A stretch of 60,705 nucleotides of DNA, from positions 1 to 60,705 of the forward strand of contig NZ_BCUA01000017.1 in the NCBI RefSeq assembly GCF_001591045.1, written 5' to 3'. Every line of letters begins with the position of its first letter. The first letter of the stretch is position 1. The stretch comes from Sphingopyxis granuli NBRC 100800. GTDB lineage: Bacteria > Pseudomonadota > Alphaproteobacteria > Sphingomonadales > Sphingomonadaceae. Of this stretch, positions 1 to 8,052 are shown one piece after another. Under the pieces are notes generated by a model that worked only from the letters and a program-made list of their open reading frames with translations, was not told the origin of the DNA and made no database searches. Position numbers and translations under genes: made by a program.

Positions 1-120
1 CGAACTTGTTTCAGAGCCTGCCCCGGACCCGATCCGGGGGGCCATGGCCTGCCCCCGAAGCGAGCGCGGCGTACAAGGAGATATCCGGCCATGGATGCTG
101 AAAACGAGTTCAGCATGACG
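1..120. repeat. REP-like intergenic inverted repeats at the left edge
   Basis: Two short inverted repeats lie in gene-free sequence. CCCCGGA (21-27) pairs with TCCGGGG (33-39). ATGCTGAA (95-102) pairs with TTCAGCAT (109-116) across a 6-base loop. The opening bases CGAACTTGTTTCAG resemble a further copy of the second unit. Elements of this look are common between genes in sphingomonad genomes (recalled, not searched). Nothing coding is convincing between 1 and 228. Confidence 0.5.
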
Positions 121-173
121 AAGGCTGGGGAGGACGGGACGCCTGCCTCATATTTGCAAACGATATAATCGCC

Positions 174-202
174 AAAAAAAGGGCCCGGCGCGCGGCCGGG
201 CC
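174..202 (-). terminator. Rho-independent terminator of the leftward GST-VOC operon
   Basis: A GC-rich hairpin (181-202, arms GGCCCGGC and GCCGGGCC) is followed on the minus strand by seven T residues, seen as A174-A180 on the plus strand. It lies about 30 bp beyond the stop of the VOC gene, where a leftward operon should end. Confidence 0.75.
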
Positions 203-228
203 ACAGGGGGTTCCCAGTGGACCCGGGA

Positions 229-867
229 CTATTCGGCGGGCGTCATCTCGCCGGCCAGCGCCGCGTCGTTCGCCGCCAGTGCCTTGTTGCGCAGGACGAA
301 TCCCTCGCGCCGGGTGCCGTCGGCCTGGCGCGGGTCGTGCGCGACGTCGGCGTCGGTGAACTCGCCGTTCGCCATCGTCCACGCCGCGAATTCGAGGCAG
401 ACGCCGTCGGGGTCGAAGAAATAGATCGAGCGGACATAGACGCTGTCGTCGAAGCTGTCGGCGACCTGCGTTTCCGAATTGTCGTGGTTGAGGATCGGCG
501 TGACGTCGATGCCCTTGTCGATCAGCCGCTGGTGATATTCCTCGAACTTCTCGGCGGGCACGTTGAAGGCGATGTGGTTCATCGAACCGTGCGCCGACAT
601 GAAGTTGCCGCGGGTCGGCAGCGCCTCTGGCGCCGCGATGCCGGGCGCCGCCTCGGGCGCTTCGGGGAACCAGAAGAAGGCGAGGCTGTCGCCGTTGCCG
701 AGGTCGAAGAAGAAATGCTGTCCGCGCCCGCCCGGCAGGTCGAGCGTCTTGACGAGCGGCATGCCGAGGACGTCGCGATAGAATTCGACCGTCTTCGCCA
801 TGTCCTTGCATACCAGCGCCAGGTGGTTGACGCCGCGAAATTCGAATTCCTTATTGGTTGCAGCCAT
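229..867 (-). CDS. VOC superfamily (glyoxalase/extradiol dioxygenase fold) protein
   Basis: This 212-residue cytoplasmic protein has the paired beta-alpha-beta-beta-beta modules of the vicinal-oxygen-chelate fold. The N-terminal module has NHLALVCKD with likely metal ligand His15. The second has MNHIAF (His98) and FFDPDGVCLEF (Glu159), the usual ligand positions. The start is supported by AAGGAGA ending 7 bases upstream. It follows the glutathione transferase gene by 30 bp and is the last gene of the leftward operon. The family includes lyases, isomerases and ring-cleaving dioxygenases. The substrate cannot be read from sequence, and the CoA-linked neighbours suggest a catabolic step. Family confidence is high and function is unknown. 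Confidence 0.88.
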   Translation of the reverse strand: MAATNKEFEFRGVNHLALVCKDMAKTVEFYRDVLGMPLVKTLDLPGGRGQHFFFDLGNGDSLAFFWFPEAPEAAPGIAAPEALPTRGNFMSAHGSMNHIAFNVPAEKFEEYHQRLIDKGIDVTPILNHDNSETQVADSFDDSVYVRSIYFFDPDGVCLEFAAWTMANGEFTDADVAHDPRQADGTRREGFVLRNKALAANDAALAGEMTPAE

Positions 868-897
868 GATCCGTCTCCTTCGTGCAATCGGCTGTAG

Positions 898-1515
898 TCA
901 GTTCGGGTTGGCGCCGGGGCGGGCCTTCATCCCCGCGAACCAGCGCGCGATGTTGGTGCAGGCGGGGTCGAGCGGCTGGCCCACCGTGGCACCGAAATCG
1001 AGAAAGGCGAAAAGCAGCAGGTCGGCGAGGCTCAGCCGGTCGCCGGCGATGAAGTCGCGCCCGGCGATCAGCGGATCGAGCCAGCGCAGCCCGTCCTGCG
1101 CGATCGCCTTCAGCCCCGGCGCCGCCTCCGGCACGCAGCGCGTCCGCGATTCGAACAGCGGCAACCCTTCGGCGAAGCGGAAGCCGTTGGCGAGCGGCTC
1201 GCAGATCTTGAGGTCGACGCGGCGCACCCACATGCGCGTGCGTGCGCGTTCCTCGGCCGTGGTGCCGATCAGCGGCGGCGCGGGAAAGCGCTCCTCCAGA
1301 TATTCGCAGATCGCGGTGATCTCGGTCAGCACCGAGCCGTCGTCGAGCGCGAGCGCGGGGGTCTGCCCGGCGGGGTTCACCGCGCTGTTATAGGGCGCGC
1401 GCCGGTTCTCGCCGCCGCGCAGGTCGACCTCGACCGTGGGGATGTCGATCCCCTTTTCCGCCATGAACAGGGTCACGACGCGGGGGTTGGGGCCGACCGA
1501 ATGATAGAATTGCAT
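898..1515 (-). CDS. Glutathione S-transferase family protein
   Basis: The 205-residue protein has a thioredoxin-like N-terminal domain (MQFYHSVGPNPRVV, then GQTPALALDDGSVLTE with the cis-Pro and the E/S pair that binds the gamma-glutamyl group) and an all-helical C-terminal domain. I chose ATG 1515 because GAGAGG lies 6 bases upstream; ATG 1521 is also in frame but has no spacing from that site. The gene reads leftward into the VOC gene and is preceded by a strong palindrome with an embedded promoter-like sequence. Such enzymes in aromatic and CoA-thioester pathways act as isomerases, dehalogenases or ether cleavers. The exact reaction is unknown. Confidence 0.87.
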   Translation of the reverse strand: MQFYHSVGPNPRVVTLFMAEKGIDIPTVEVDLRGGENRRAPYNSAVNPAGQTPALALDDGSVLTEITAICEYLEERFPAPPLIGTTAEERARTRMWVRRVDLKICEPLANGFRFAEGLPLFESRTRCVPEAAPGLKAIAQDGLRWLDPLIAGRDFIAGDRLSLADLLLFAFLDFGATVGQPLDPACTNIARWFAGMKARPGANPN

Positions 1516-1549
1516 CGCCATCCTCTCGGCACGATTCCTAGCATGTTCA

Positions 1550-1582
1550 GAGCCAACCGTCAATTAACTTGACGGTTGGCTC
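1550..1582 (-). promoter_or_regulatory. Perfect 14-bp inverted repeat with embedded promoter before GST
   Basis: Arms of 14 bases (1550-1563 and 1569-1582, GAGCCAACCGTCAA and its complement) flank a 5-base loop. The core GTCAA-N5-TTGAC (1559-1573) recurs at 7294-7308 and, with one mismatch, at 4078-4092. On the minus strand TTGACG followed 17 bases later by TAGGAA looks like a sigma-70 promoter driving GST-VOC, so the palindrome is best read as an operator. It has no T-tract to make it a terminator. Confidence 0.55.
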
Positions 1583-1612
1583 CGCGTCCCTTCGCACGAC
1601 CCTTTCGCCCGG

Positions 1613-2260
1613 TCATTCGGGCTTGCGCGCCGGGGCGCTCAGGAAGTCGGCGGCGTTGAAGCCCTCGGGCGCCGCGATCTCGACGATCGGCTCCTCGCGC
1701 GCGTCATATTCCATGCGCAGCGCGCGGGTGATCACCGCGTGCATGTCGTAAAGGCAGGTGATGTAGGTGAATTCGAAGATCTGCTCGTCGTCCCAGAAGC
1801 TCTTGAGCTTGTCGAACACCGCGAGCGGGACGCGGCCGCCCGCCTGGCTGAGGCAGTCGGCATAGGCGAGCACGGCGCGTTCCTGCTCGTCGAAGCAGTC
1901 GGCGACCGCCCAATGCGGGATGGCGGCGATCTTCTCGTCGGACACGCCGAGCCCGCGCAGCGACTTGCAATGCTGCGAAAAGACGAACTGGCTGCCCTTC
2001 ACCCAGCCCGCGCGCGTCTGGCCGAGCTCGCGCAGCACCGGGTCGATCTTGCGCGCCGGATGGCGATAGACCGCGAAGCCGTCGACCGCATGCTTGAAGA
2101 TGTCGGGCGCGAGCGCATAGACGGTCCACCAGTCGCCGGGCGTGCCGGTCGCGGTGCCTGGCTCGGCGACCGGGTCGCGATCGCCGAACAGGCGGTTGTA
2201 ATAGGCGATGACGGTCTCGTCGGTCACTTCGGACCGGGGGACCTGGCGCAGCACGGGCAT
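1613..2260 (-). CDS. Carboxymuconolactone decarboxylase / AhpD-like family protein
   Basis: This 215-residue, mostly helical protein has the features of the CMD/AhpD fold: the helix with GSQFVFSQHCKSLRGLGVSDEKIAAI carries the typical Cys-His region, although the usual CxxC is reduced to a single Cys before KSLR. A second conserved stretch, DEQIFEFTYITCLYDM, matches the C-terminal helices. ATG 2260 is chosen because AGGAGGA sits 5 bases upstream, directly after the stop of the NTF2-like gene 10 bp away. Family members are decarboxylases, peroxidases or proteins of unknown function in catabolic clusters. It probably belongs to the same leftward operon as the MFS carrier. Confidence 0.82.
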   Translation of the reverse strand: MPVLRQVPRSEVTDETVIAYYNRLFGDRDPVAEPGTATGTPGDWWTVYALAPDIFKHAVDGFAVYRHPARKIDPVLRELGQTRAGWVKGSQFVFSQHCKSLRGLGVSDEKIAAIPHWAVADCFDEQERAVLAYADCLSQAGGRVPLAVFDKLKSFWDDEQIFEFTYITCLYDMHAVITRALRMEYDAREEPIVEIAAPEGFNAADFLSAPARKPE

Positions 2261-2270
2261 GGCGTCCTCC

Positions 2271-2669
2271 TCAGGCGTCGGCATATTTGCGGAATGCGGC
2301 AACATGCGCCGAATCGAAATATTCGTCGAGCCGCGCGATCTTGCCGTCCTCGACGCGGCAGACGATCGCGCAAGGCAGCCGCACCGCGACGTCGTCGTGC
2401 ACCCGCCGGCCCTTCAGCACATGCTGCTGGACGAAGCCGCCGGGAAAGACGTGGAGCTGGCGCTCGGCATAGGCGCGGTCCTTGATCCGCGCGACCATGC
2501 CGGTCAGCGTCGCGGCGGTCTGCTCGGGGGAGACGATCGCCTCGTCGCTGTTGTGCCAGATCTCGGCGTCGGGAGTGAAGCTGGCCTTCATCGTCTCTAT
2601 GTCGCCGGCCTCGATCGCGTCGAAGAAGCGCTGGGCCATCGCCCGGATATCGTCCTGTTCTGCCATCAT
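2271..2669 (-). CDS. NTF2-like / SnoaL-type small protein
   Basis: The 132-residue protein starts with an amphipathic helix (AMAQRFFDAIEAGDIETM), then PDAEIWHN and a C-terminal strand region (VEDGKIARLDEYFDSAH), the usual order of the NTF2-like cone fold. The family contains small isomerases, dehydratases and non-catalytic binding proteins. Two adjacent ATGs (2669, 2666) follow GGGAGA. The gene lies 29 bp after the MFS gene and 10 bp before the CMD-like gene, and is clearly co-transcribed with them. Conserved Asp and His in this fold often act as general acid or base, but no reaction can be assigned. Confidence 0.82.
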   Translation of the reverse strand: MMAEQDDIRAMAQRFFDAIEAGDIETMKASFTPDAEIWHNSDEAIVSPEQTAATLTGMVARIKDRAYAERQLHVFPGGFVQQHVLKGRRVHDDVAVRLPCAIVCRVEDGKIARLDEYFDSAHVAAFRKYADA

Positions 2670-2698
2670 CGTCTCCCGATCGTTTCCTGAAAATAGGG

Positions 2699-4018
2699 TC
2701 ACTCGGCGAAATCGCCCTCGAGGTGGCGGGCCATCGCATATTGCGCGACCCCGGCCGCGGCGGCGAAGGGCAGGATGCTCAGCAGCGCCCAGCGCAGGCT
2801 CTCGTCGCCATGCACCGCCTTCAGCGCGTCGCTGACCATGCCCACGAACAGCGGCCCGAGCCCCAGCCCGACAATGTTGAACATCAGCAGCAGCAGGGCC
2901 ACCGACGTCGCGCGCGATCCCGGCGGGGTCAGGTTCTGGACCAGCGCCAGTGCGGGCGCCACATAGACGGTGCAGGCCGCCATCGGCAGCAGCATCAGCG
3001 CCAGCGACAGCCGCCAGTCGTCGACCAGCAGCGCCGCCGCCAGCGTGGGAACGAGGATCAGCGTCGCGAGCGCCGGAATCGTGCCATAGGCCCGCGTCGA
3101 GCGGCGCGCGAAGCGGCTGACCAGCCAGCCGCCGCCGAGGATGCCGATGCCGAAGGTGAGTCCCGCGGCGCTCGCATACCAGGTCGCCATCGCCTCGAGC
3201 GGCATCTTCTGCGTCCGCATCAGGAAGGCGGGAATCCAGTTGAGCATGCCATAGCTGACGAAGGCCGCGAGCCCGCTGCCGACCAGCACCATCCGCAGCG
3301 AGGGGCGGCGGACGAAGGCGGCGAAGCATTGGGCGAAGGTCGGGCTGGCGTCGACGGCCGTCCCGGCGTCCGCCGGCACGCGCGCCGGCGCGTCCATCTG
3401 CCCGCGCGGCGGCTCGCGCACCAGCCAGACGAGCAGCGGGGCGACGACGAGCCCGACGAGCCCGACCGCGAAAAAGGCCTGGCGCCAGCCGATGTGCGCG
3501 GCCGCCCACGCGCCGAAGGCCGTGCCGAGAAAGACCCCGAACGGCCCGTTGAGGGTGAAGAGGCCCGACACGAACGGCCGCTGCGCCGGCGGATAATAGT
3601 CGGCGAGCACCGACAGCGACGGCGCGGTCCCGCCCGCCTCTCCGGTGCCGACGCCGAAGCGCATCACCGCGAGTTGCCAGAAATTCGACACCATGCCGCA
3701 CGCGGCGGTGAAGACGCTCCATATCACGCAGGCGATGCCGACCAGCTTCACGCGGTTCCAGCGGTCGGCGATCATCGCCACCGGCACGCCCATCGCGGCA
3801 TAGAAGAGCGCGAAGGCAAGGCCGGTGAGCAGCCCGAACTGGGTGTCGCTGAACTGCATCTCGGCACGGATCGGCTCGACGAGCACAGAGAGGAGCTGGC
3901 GGTCGAGGAAGTTGATCGTCCCGACGAGGAACAGCATCGCGAGCGCGACGGTCCGGCGAAGGCCGAGGCCGCGATCGGGCGGTGCGGCGCCTGCTTCCAG
4001 CGCGGTGGCTTGCGTCAT
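2699..4018 (-). CDS. MFS transporter
   Basis: This 439-residue inner-membrane carrier has about 12 hydrophobic segments. The motif-A region of the first half reads as MIADRWNRVKLV after helix 2, and helix 1 carries NFLDRQLLSV, typical of the organic-anion/hexuronate-type MFS carriers common in sphingomonad catabolic islands. GGGGAGA precedes the ATG by a few bases. It is the first gene of the leftward operon (MFS, NTF2-like, CMD-like) and is divergent from the SDR gene across a 106-bp regulatory region. It probably imports the compound degraded by this island. The substrate is unknown. Confidence 0.88.
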   Translation of the reverse strand: MTQATALEAGAAPPDRGLGLRRTVALAMLFLVGTINFLDRQLLSVLVEPIRAEMQFSDTQFGLLTGLAFALFYAAMGVPVAMIADRWNRVKLVGIACVIWSVFTAACGMVSNFWQLAVMRFGVGTGEAGGTAPSLSVLADYYPPAQRPFVSGLFTLNGPFGVFLGTAFGAWAAAHIGWRQAFFAVGLVGLVVAPLLVWLVREPPRGQMDAPARVPADAGTAVDASPTFAQCFAAFVRRPSLRMVLVGSGLAAFVSYGMLNWIPAFLMRTQKMPLEAMATWYASAAGLTFGIGILGGGWLVSRFARRSTRAYGTIPALATLILVPTLAAALLVDDWRLSLALMLLPMAACTVYVAPALALVQNLTPPGSRATSVALLLLMFNIVGLGLGPLFVGMVSDALKAVHGDESLRWALLSILPFAAAAGVAQYAMARHLEGDFAE

Positions 4019-4053
4019 GGCTCTCCCCGAAACGTGATTCTTGCTTCGCCGGA

Positions 4054-4092
4054 ATGCTTAGGTATTTAAGTTTATCTGTCAACGCGCTTTAC
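4054..4092. promoter_or_regulatory. Divergent MFS/SDR control region with two shared palindromes
   Basis: TTAG-GTAT-TTAA (4058-4069) matches the pattern TTAG-N4-YTAW found at 7311-7322 and 9299-9310. GTCAA-CGCGC-TTTAC (4078-4092) matches GTCAA-N5-TTGAC with one mismatch. Both lie between divergent genes, as expected for operators. The binding proteins are not identifiable within the window. Confidence 0.45.
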
Positions 4093-4124
4093 GGTCGACC
4101 GGGCGCGGCAGCGGGAGAGATAGC

Positions 4125-4895
4125 ATGGACATCAAGGGAAAACGCGCGATTGTCACCGGGGCGGCGTCGGGCATCGGCCGCGCGACCGCGCTGATGCTCG
4201 CCGGGCGCGGCGCGGCGGAGATCGCGCTCGTCGATATCGACGGCGCGGGGCTGGAGGACAGCGCGCGGCAGGTCGCGGCGCTGGGCGCGCACGCGATTCC
4301 GCATCGTCTCGACCTTGCCGACCTCGCGGCGGTCGCGGCGTGGTTCGGCGCGCAGGGCGATGCCGACATCCTGCACAACAATGCCGGGGTTGTGTCGGGC
4401 CCCGACGCCTTTCCCGAAATGCCCGTCGACCGGATCGGCTGGATCGTCGACGTCAACCTGACCTCGCTGGTCGTCGCGACGCAGATCGCGGCGCGGGCGA
4501 TGCGGGCGCGCGGCGGCGGCGTGATCGTCAACACCGTGTCGACCGTCGCGCTCGGCCCCGGCTTTCGCGATGCGATGTATGCGACGACCAAGGCGGGGGC
4601 GATGATGTTCACGCGCTGCTGCGCGGCGCTGAAGGCCGACTGGAACGTCCGCGTCATGGGGGTGCTCCCCGGTCTCACCGACACGCCGATCCTCCACACG
4701 ACCGGCGGCGACCGCGCCGCCGACTGGATGGCCCCGATCCTCGCCAACAACGAACGCTGCCAGCCCGAAGACATCGCCGCGGCGGTGATCGACCTGATCG
4801 AGGACGACGGTCTTGCCGGCGGCGACTGGGTCGCGGTGCGGCGCGAGCAGGGCGTCGTCACGCGGCAGTGGGGACACGACACGCCGGCGGCATAG
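4125..4895 (+). CDS. Short-chain dehydrogenase/reductase (SDR)
   Basis: This is a 256-residue classical SDR. The Rossmann motif TGAASGIG (Gly12, Gly16, Gly18) is followed by Asp37 at the end of strand 2, which favours NAD(H) over NADP(H). NNAG is present, and the catalytic set is Ser139, Tyr152 and Lys156 (YATTK). The start is preceded by GGGAGAG. It is transcribed divergently from the MFS carrier. The likely reaction is oxidation of a secondary alcohol or 3-hydroxyacyl intermediate in the degradation route encoded by this island. The substrate is unknown, and the family assignment is secure. Confidence 0.93.
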   Translation: MDIKGKRAIVTGAASGIGRATALMLAGRGAAEIALVDIDGAGLEDSARQVAALGAHAIPHRLDLADLAAVAAWFGAQGDADILHNNAGVVSGPDAFPEMPVDRIGWIVDVNLTSLVVATQIAARAMRARGGGVIVNTVSTVALGPGFRDAMYATTKAGAMMFTRCCAALKADWNVRVMGVLPGLTDTPILHTTGGDRAADWMAPILANNERCQPEDIAAAVIDLIEDDGLAGGDWVAVRREQGVVTRQWGHDTPAA

Positions 4896-4984
4896 AGTGT
4901 CTTCACCGCCCGCCGACTCCGAAAATACGGCAAGACGACAATCCGGAGCGCCGGTTTTGATCCAATCAAAACCGAACACTCTAT
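4892..4984. repeat. Nested inverted repeat element after the SDR gene
   Basis: An outer 9-bp inverted repeat (ATAGAGTGT 4892-4900 with ACACTCTAT 4976-4984) encloses an inner 10-bp perfect hairpin (CGGTTTTGAT 4952-4961, loop CCA, ATCAAAACCG 4965-4974). The outer left arm overlaps the SDR stop region. The symmetry suggests a small non-autonomous or REP-like element that may also act as a transcript end. Confidence 0.5.
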
Positions 4985-4985
4985 A

Positions 4986-5020
4986 GAAAACGGCCCCCTC
5001 CGTCGACGCGGAGGGGGCCG
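4986..5020 (-). terminator. Rho-independent terminator of the leftward TonB receptor gene
   Basis: Arms GGCCCCCTCCG (4992-5002) and CGGAGGGGGCC (5009-5019) form an 11-bp stem. On the minus strand it is followed by TTTTCTATAG. It sits 28 bp beyond the receptor stop codon. Confidence 0.8.
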
Positions 5021-5047
5021 CCTTCACCCCAGGGACTGCCCCCTGTT

Positions 5048-7243
5048 TTAGAATTTCACCCCGGCCTCGATCGCGATGTTGCGCGGCGGTTCGACGAACA
5101 GGATCGAACGTTCCGAGGTGGTGATCGGGACCGGCAGGCGGAAGGCGCTGCCGGTGGTCAGCTTGTCGGTCAGGTTCTTGCCGACCAGCGCGATGTGCCA
5201 GCTGTCGTCCTGCGGCGCGAATTGCAGGCGCAGGTCGAGCTTCGCATAGCCGCCCTGATAGCCATAGAGCGGGCTCTGGTCGTCGGAGTCGAAGAAGCCC
5301 GAGCGGCCGCCGAGCACCGCCGTGCCGTCGAGCTTGTAGTCGCTGACGTCGACGCGGCCGTGGACCGCGACGTTGCCGGTGAACTTCGACGTATAGGGCA
5401 GGCGGCGCCCGCTGAGATCGCAGATCGGGCCCGTCATGCCGGCCAGGCAGGGGGCGTCCGGATAGCGATCATATTTGATGTCCTGATAGGCGGCCGACGC
5501 CGTGATGTCGAAATAGCGGCTCGGCGCGATGCGCAGCGAGGCCTCGACGCCCTTCGCCGTCGCCGATGCCGCGTTCTTGGTGATGTAGGACGAGGAATCG
5601 GGGTCGTAGCCTGAGGTCTGGAGGTTGGTGAACTTGGTGTCGTAGACCGACAGGTTCAGCGTCGCGCGGCCGTCCCACAGCGTCGACTTGATGCCCGCCT
5701 CCCAGTTGCGCGAGCGTTCGGGCTTGTAGACGAAGGTCGCGTCGGTGGTGCCGAAGGTGTTCGACACGAAGCCGCCCGACTTCGACCCGCGGCCATAGAC
5801 CGCATAGACCATCAGGTCGCGCGAAAGGTCGTACTGGACCGTGATCGACGGATCGGTCAGGCCTTCGCTGATCGAACCGCTGGCCGTGGTCAGCGGCCGG
5901 AACATCTGGCCGTCGAGCAGCTTGCCGCTGAACGTCCCGTCCTTGTGCGTGTTGGTGTAGCGCAGGCTGCCGATGATTCGCACGCCTTCGACCGGGCGCA
6001 CGGTCGCCTGGCCGAACACTGACAGGGTGCGCGATTTCTGGTGGAAATAGAGCTGGTTCAGCGAGACCAGATTATAGGCACGCAGGTCGTAGTAGAGAAA
6101 GGGGTCCACATTGTAGCGCGCGGTGTCGTAATAGGCGCCCACGACATATTCGAGCGCGCCGCCGGTCGGCGACAGCAGGCGGAGTTCCTGCGAGAACTGG
6201 TGGAAATTCTCGGGATATTTGTTGGCGACCGAATTTTCGACGACCGGACCAGCGGGCGTCTGCTGGTCGAAATAGTTGGTGACGTCGCCGTTGAACCACG
6301 AATAGCCGGTGATCGAGGTCAGCGTGTGGTCGCCGACCTTGAGATTGGCGATGACCGAACCGAGCACCGAGCGGTTGCTGTAACCTTCCCGGCCGAGCGG
6401 ATATTCCTCGGTGTAGCGCTCGAGCTTTGGGCGCTGCCTGGTGTTGACGGGACTCGACACGCCGAGCCCGCCGATGCGGTCGTAGTTCGATATTTCGAGC
6501 TTCGCCGACATGTCGAAGCTGTCGCTGGGTTCCCACAGCGCGCTGACGCGGAACAGCTGCAGCTTGTTGCGCGGGTCGTCGCGGCCCGTGGCGAGATTCT
6601 TGATATAGCCTTCCTGATTCTGGAGCCGCGTCGCGACGCGCAGGCTCAGCGTGTCGCTGACCGGGCCGGAGACATAGCCGGTCAGGTCATAGCCTTCGAG
6701 GTCGAAATTATAGGTGCCGGTGACGCCGCCCTCGAACGACGAGGTCGGGCCGGCGCTGACGACGCTGACCGCGCCCGCCGGCGTGTTCTTGCCATAGAGC
6801 GCGCCCTGCGGCCCGCGCATCACCTCGACGCGCGCGACGTCGAAGAAGGGGTTGAGCGCCTGGCGCATCTTGCCGGCATAGACGCCGTCCATATAGACGC
6901 TGACCGCCTGGTCGAACGAGAAGTTCTGCGGCGGCGAGCCGAAGCCGCGGATATAGATGGTGTCGTTGCCGTTGGTCTGCTGCACGAAGACGTTGGGGAC
7001 GTAATTCTGTACCGCCTTGAAATCGACGGCGGCAAAGTCGGCGATGCGTTCGCCGCTGACCACTTCCATCGAGATCGGCACATCCTGCAGATTCTGCGCG
7101 CGCTTCTGCGCGGTGACGATGATCTCGCTACCGGTCGCGGCGGTGTCGGCGGCATCCGCGGCCTGCGCCATCGCCGGTGCCGCGCCCGCGGTCATCGCGG
7201 CCAGGGCCACGCCGGATAGCAGAATCGGATGAAGAAACTTCAT
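5048..7243 (-). CDS. TonB-dependent receptor
   Basis: This 731-residue outer-membrane receptor has a signal peptide ending in APAMAQA, the SEIIVTAQKR segment before the plug, and a plug domain with VFVQQTNGNDTIYIRGFG and RGPQGALYGKNTPAGAVSV, the typical RGPQG/LYG/NT-GG motif. A 22-strand barrel follows and ends in an aromatic-rich strand finishing GVKF. I chose ATG 7243 over the upstream ATG because GGGAGG stands 6 bases before it. It is divergent from the DUF3237 gene and ends at a strong terminator. It probably brings the substrate of this island across the outer membrane. Ligand identity is unknown. Confidence 0.93.
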   Translation of the reverse strand: MKFLHPILLSGVALAAMTAGAAPAMAQAADAADTAATGSEIIVTAQKRAQNLQDVPISMEVVSGERIADFAAVDFKAVQNYVPNVFVQQTNGNDTIYIRGFGSPPQNFSFDQAVSVYMDGVYAGKMRQALNPFFDVARVEVMRGPQGALYGKNTPAGAVSVVSAGPTSSFEGGVTGTYNFDLEGYDLTGYVSGPVSDTLSLRVATRLQNQEGYIKNLATGRDDPRNKLQLFRVSALWEPSDSFDMSAKLEISNYDRIGGLGVSSPVNTRQRPKLERYTEEYPLGREGYSNRSVLGSVIANLKVGDHTLTSITGYSWFNGDVTNYFDQQTPAGPVVENSVANKYPENFHQFSQELRLLSPTGGALEYVVGAYYDTARYNVDPFLYYDLRAYNLVSLNQLYFHQKSRTLSVFGQATVRPVEGVRIIGSLRYTNTHKDGTFSGKLLDGQMFRPLTTASGSISEGLTDPSITVQYDLSRDLMVYAVYGRGSKSGGFVSNTFGTTDATFVYKPERSRNWEAGIKSTLWDGRATLNLSVYDTKFTNLQTSGYDPDSSSYITKNAASATAKGVEASLRIAPSRYFDITASAAYQDIKYDRYPDAPCLAGMTGPICDLSGRRLPYTSKFTGNVAVHGRVDVSDYKLDGTAVLGGRSGFFDSDDQSPLYGYQGGYAKLDLRLQFAPQDDSWHIALVGKNLTDKLTTGSAFRLPVPITTSERSILFVEPPRNIAIEAGVKF

Positions 7244-7293
7244 ATGCACCCTCCCTTTTCGTTGTTCCGGCATCCCGATAGCCTTCGGGGTCC

Positions 7294-7334
7294 GTCAATC
7301 TGATTGACCCTTAGTATACTAATGGTTTTATACT
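7294..7334. promoter_or_regulatory. Divergent TonB receptor/DUF3237 control region
   Basis: GTCAA-TCTGA-TTGAC (7294-7308) and the 20-bp palindrome ACCnTTAG-TATA-CTAAnGGT (7307-7326, core 7311-7322) lie side by side. TTGACC (7304-7309) and TATACT (7329-7334) form a possible rightward promoter with a 19-bp spacer, overlapped by both palindromes, so bound protein would block initiation. Confidence 0.5.
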
Positions 7335-7362
7335 GTCCATAGCTTTGGCAGGAGGATTCAGC

Positions 7363-7866
7363 ATGACGCAGCAGGATAAGGCGCCGGTTCCGGCGGGACT
7401 CGAAAGCCGCCACCTGTGCACGGTGGAGTTCGATGTCGGCGGCGGCATCATCGCGATCGGGGCGTCGCCCTTTGGCGAGCAGCGCGTCGGCTATGTCACC
7501 GGCGGGCGCATCCTGGGGCCGCGAATCACCGGCGAAGTGCTGCCGGGCGGCGGCAACTGGCCGCGCTCGGGCCGGATCGGCGATGCGGCGGTGGGCACCT
7601 TCGACGCGCGCGCGGTGTGGAAGACGGACGAGGGCGACCTCATCTACCTGACCTATACGGGACGCAGCCTGATCCCCGACGACGTCCGGGCGCTGTTCGC
7701 TGACCCCGCGAAGCCGCCGGTCGATCCGTCGCGCTATTATCTGCGCATCGCCGCGGTGTTCGAGACCGCGAGCGAGACCTACGGCTGGCTCAACGGCACC
7801 CTCGCGGTCGGGGTGGGCGAGGTCACCGGCTTCGGCGTGCGACACGTCTTCTACGAGATCGGGTGA
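7363..7866 (+). CDS. DUF3237 family protein
   Basis: This 167-residue soluble protein resembles the DUF3237 family, a compact beta-barrel group of unknown function. Recognisable stretches are HLCTVEFDVG, GRILGPRITGEVLPGGGNWP and SRYYLRIAAVFETAS, which match the family's usual order of strands and Gly-rich turns. I chose ATG 7363 because GGAGGA sits 6 bases upstream; an earlier in-frame ATG (7345) has no such site. It is a single gene, divergent from the TonB receptor. In other genomes such proteins sit in catabolic clusters (recalled), consistent with a small isomerase or binding role that has not been shown. Confidence 0.8.
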   Translation: MTQQDKAPVPAGLESRHLCTVEFDVGGGIIAIGASPFGEQRVGYVTGGRILGPRITGEVLPGGGNWPRSGRIGDAAVGTFDARAVWKTDEGDLIYLTYTGRSLIPDDVRALFADPAKPPVDPSRYYLRIAAVFETASETYGWLNGTLAVGVGEVTGFGVRHVFYEIG

Positions 7867-7912
7867 CGGTTCCGCCGTTCCGGCGCGTGAGGATTTTGAA
7901 TGGACCCGCTTG

Positions 7913-7995
7913 CGTCATTGCGAGCGGAGCGAAGCAATCCAGGGCGGCATAAGTCCACTCTGGATTGCCGCGCGGCTCCGCCGCTCGCAATGACG
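7913..7995. repeat. Long REP-like hairpin between convergent genes
   Basis: The left arm begins CGTCATTGCGAGCGGAGC (7913-7930) and continues to 7942. The right arm (7960-7995) ends with its reverse complement, CGCTCGCAATGACG. The arms pair almost fully except for a short bulge. It lies between the convergent DUF3237 and CoA-transferase genes. The unit is of a kind scattered through many alphaproteobacterial genomes (recalled), and it may end both transcripts. Confidence 0.7.
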
Positions 7996-8052
7996 GGTCG
8001 TTTGGGGGCGCCTTATCCCTCGCTCAATTCGCGATGACGATGCGCCAGCGTC

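Noticed and set aside
2670-4082. Upstream extension of the NTF2-like gene as one 603-residue protein
   Set aside because: The upstream part is a shadow of the MFS gene. ATG 2669 with GGGAGA is the natural start.
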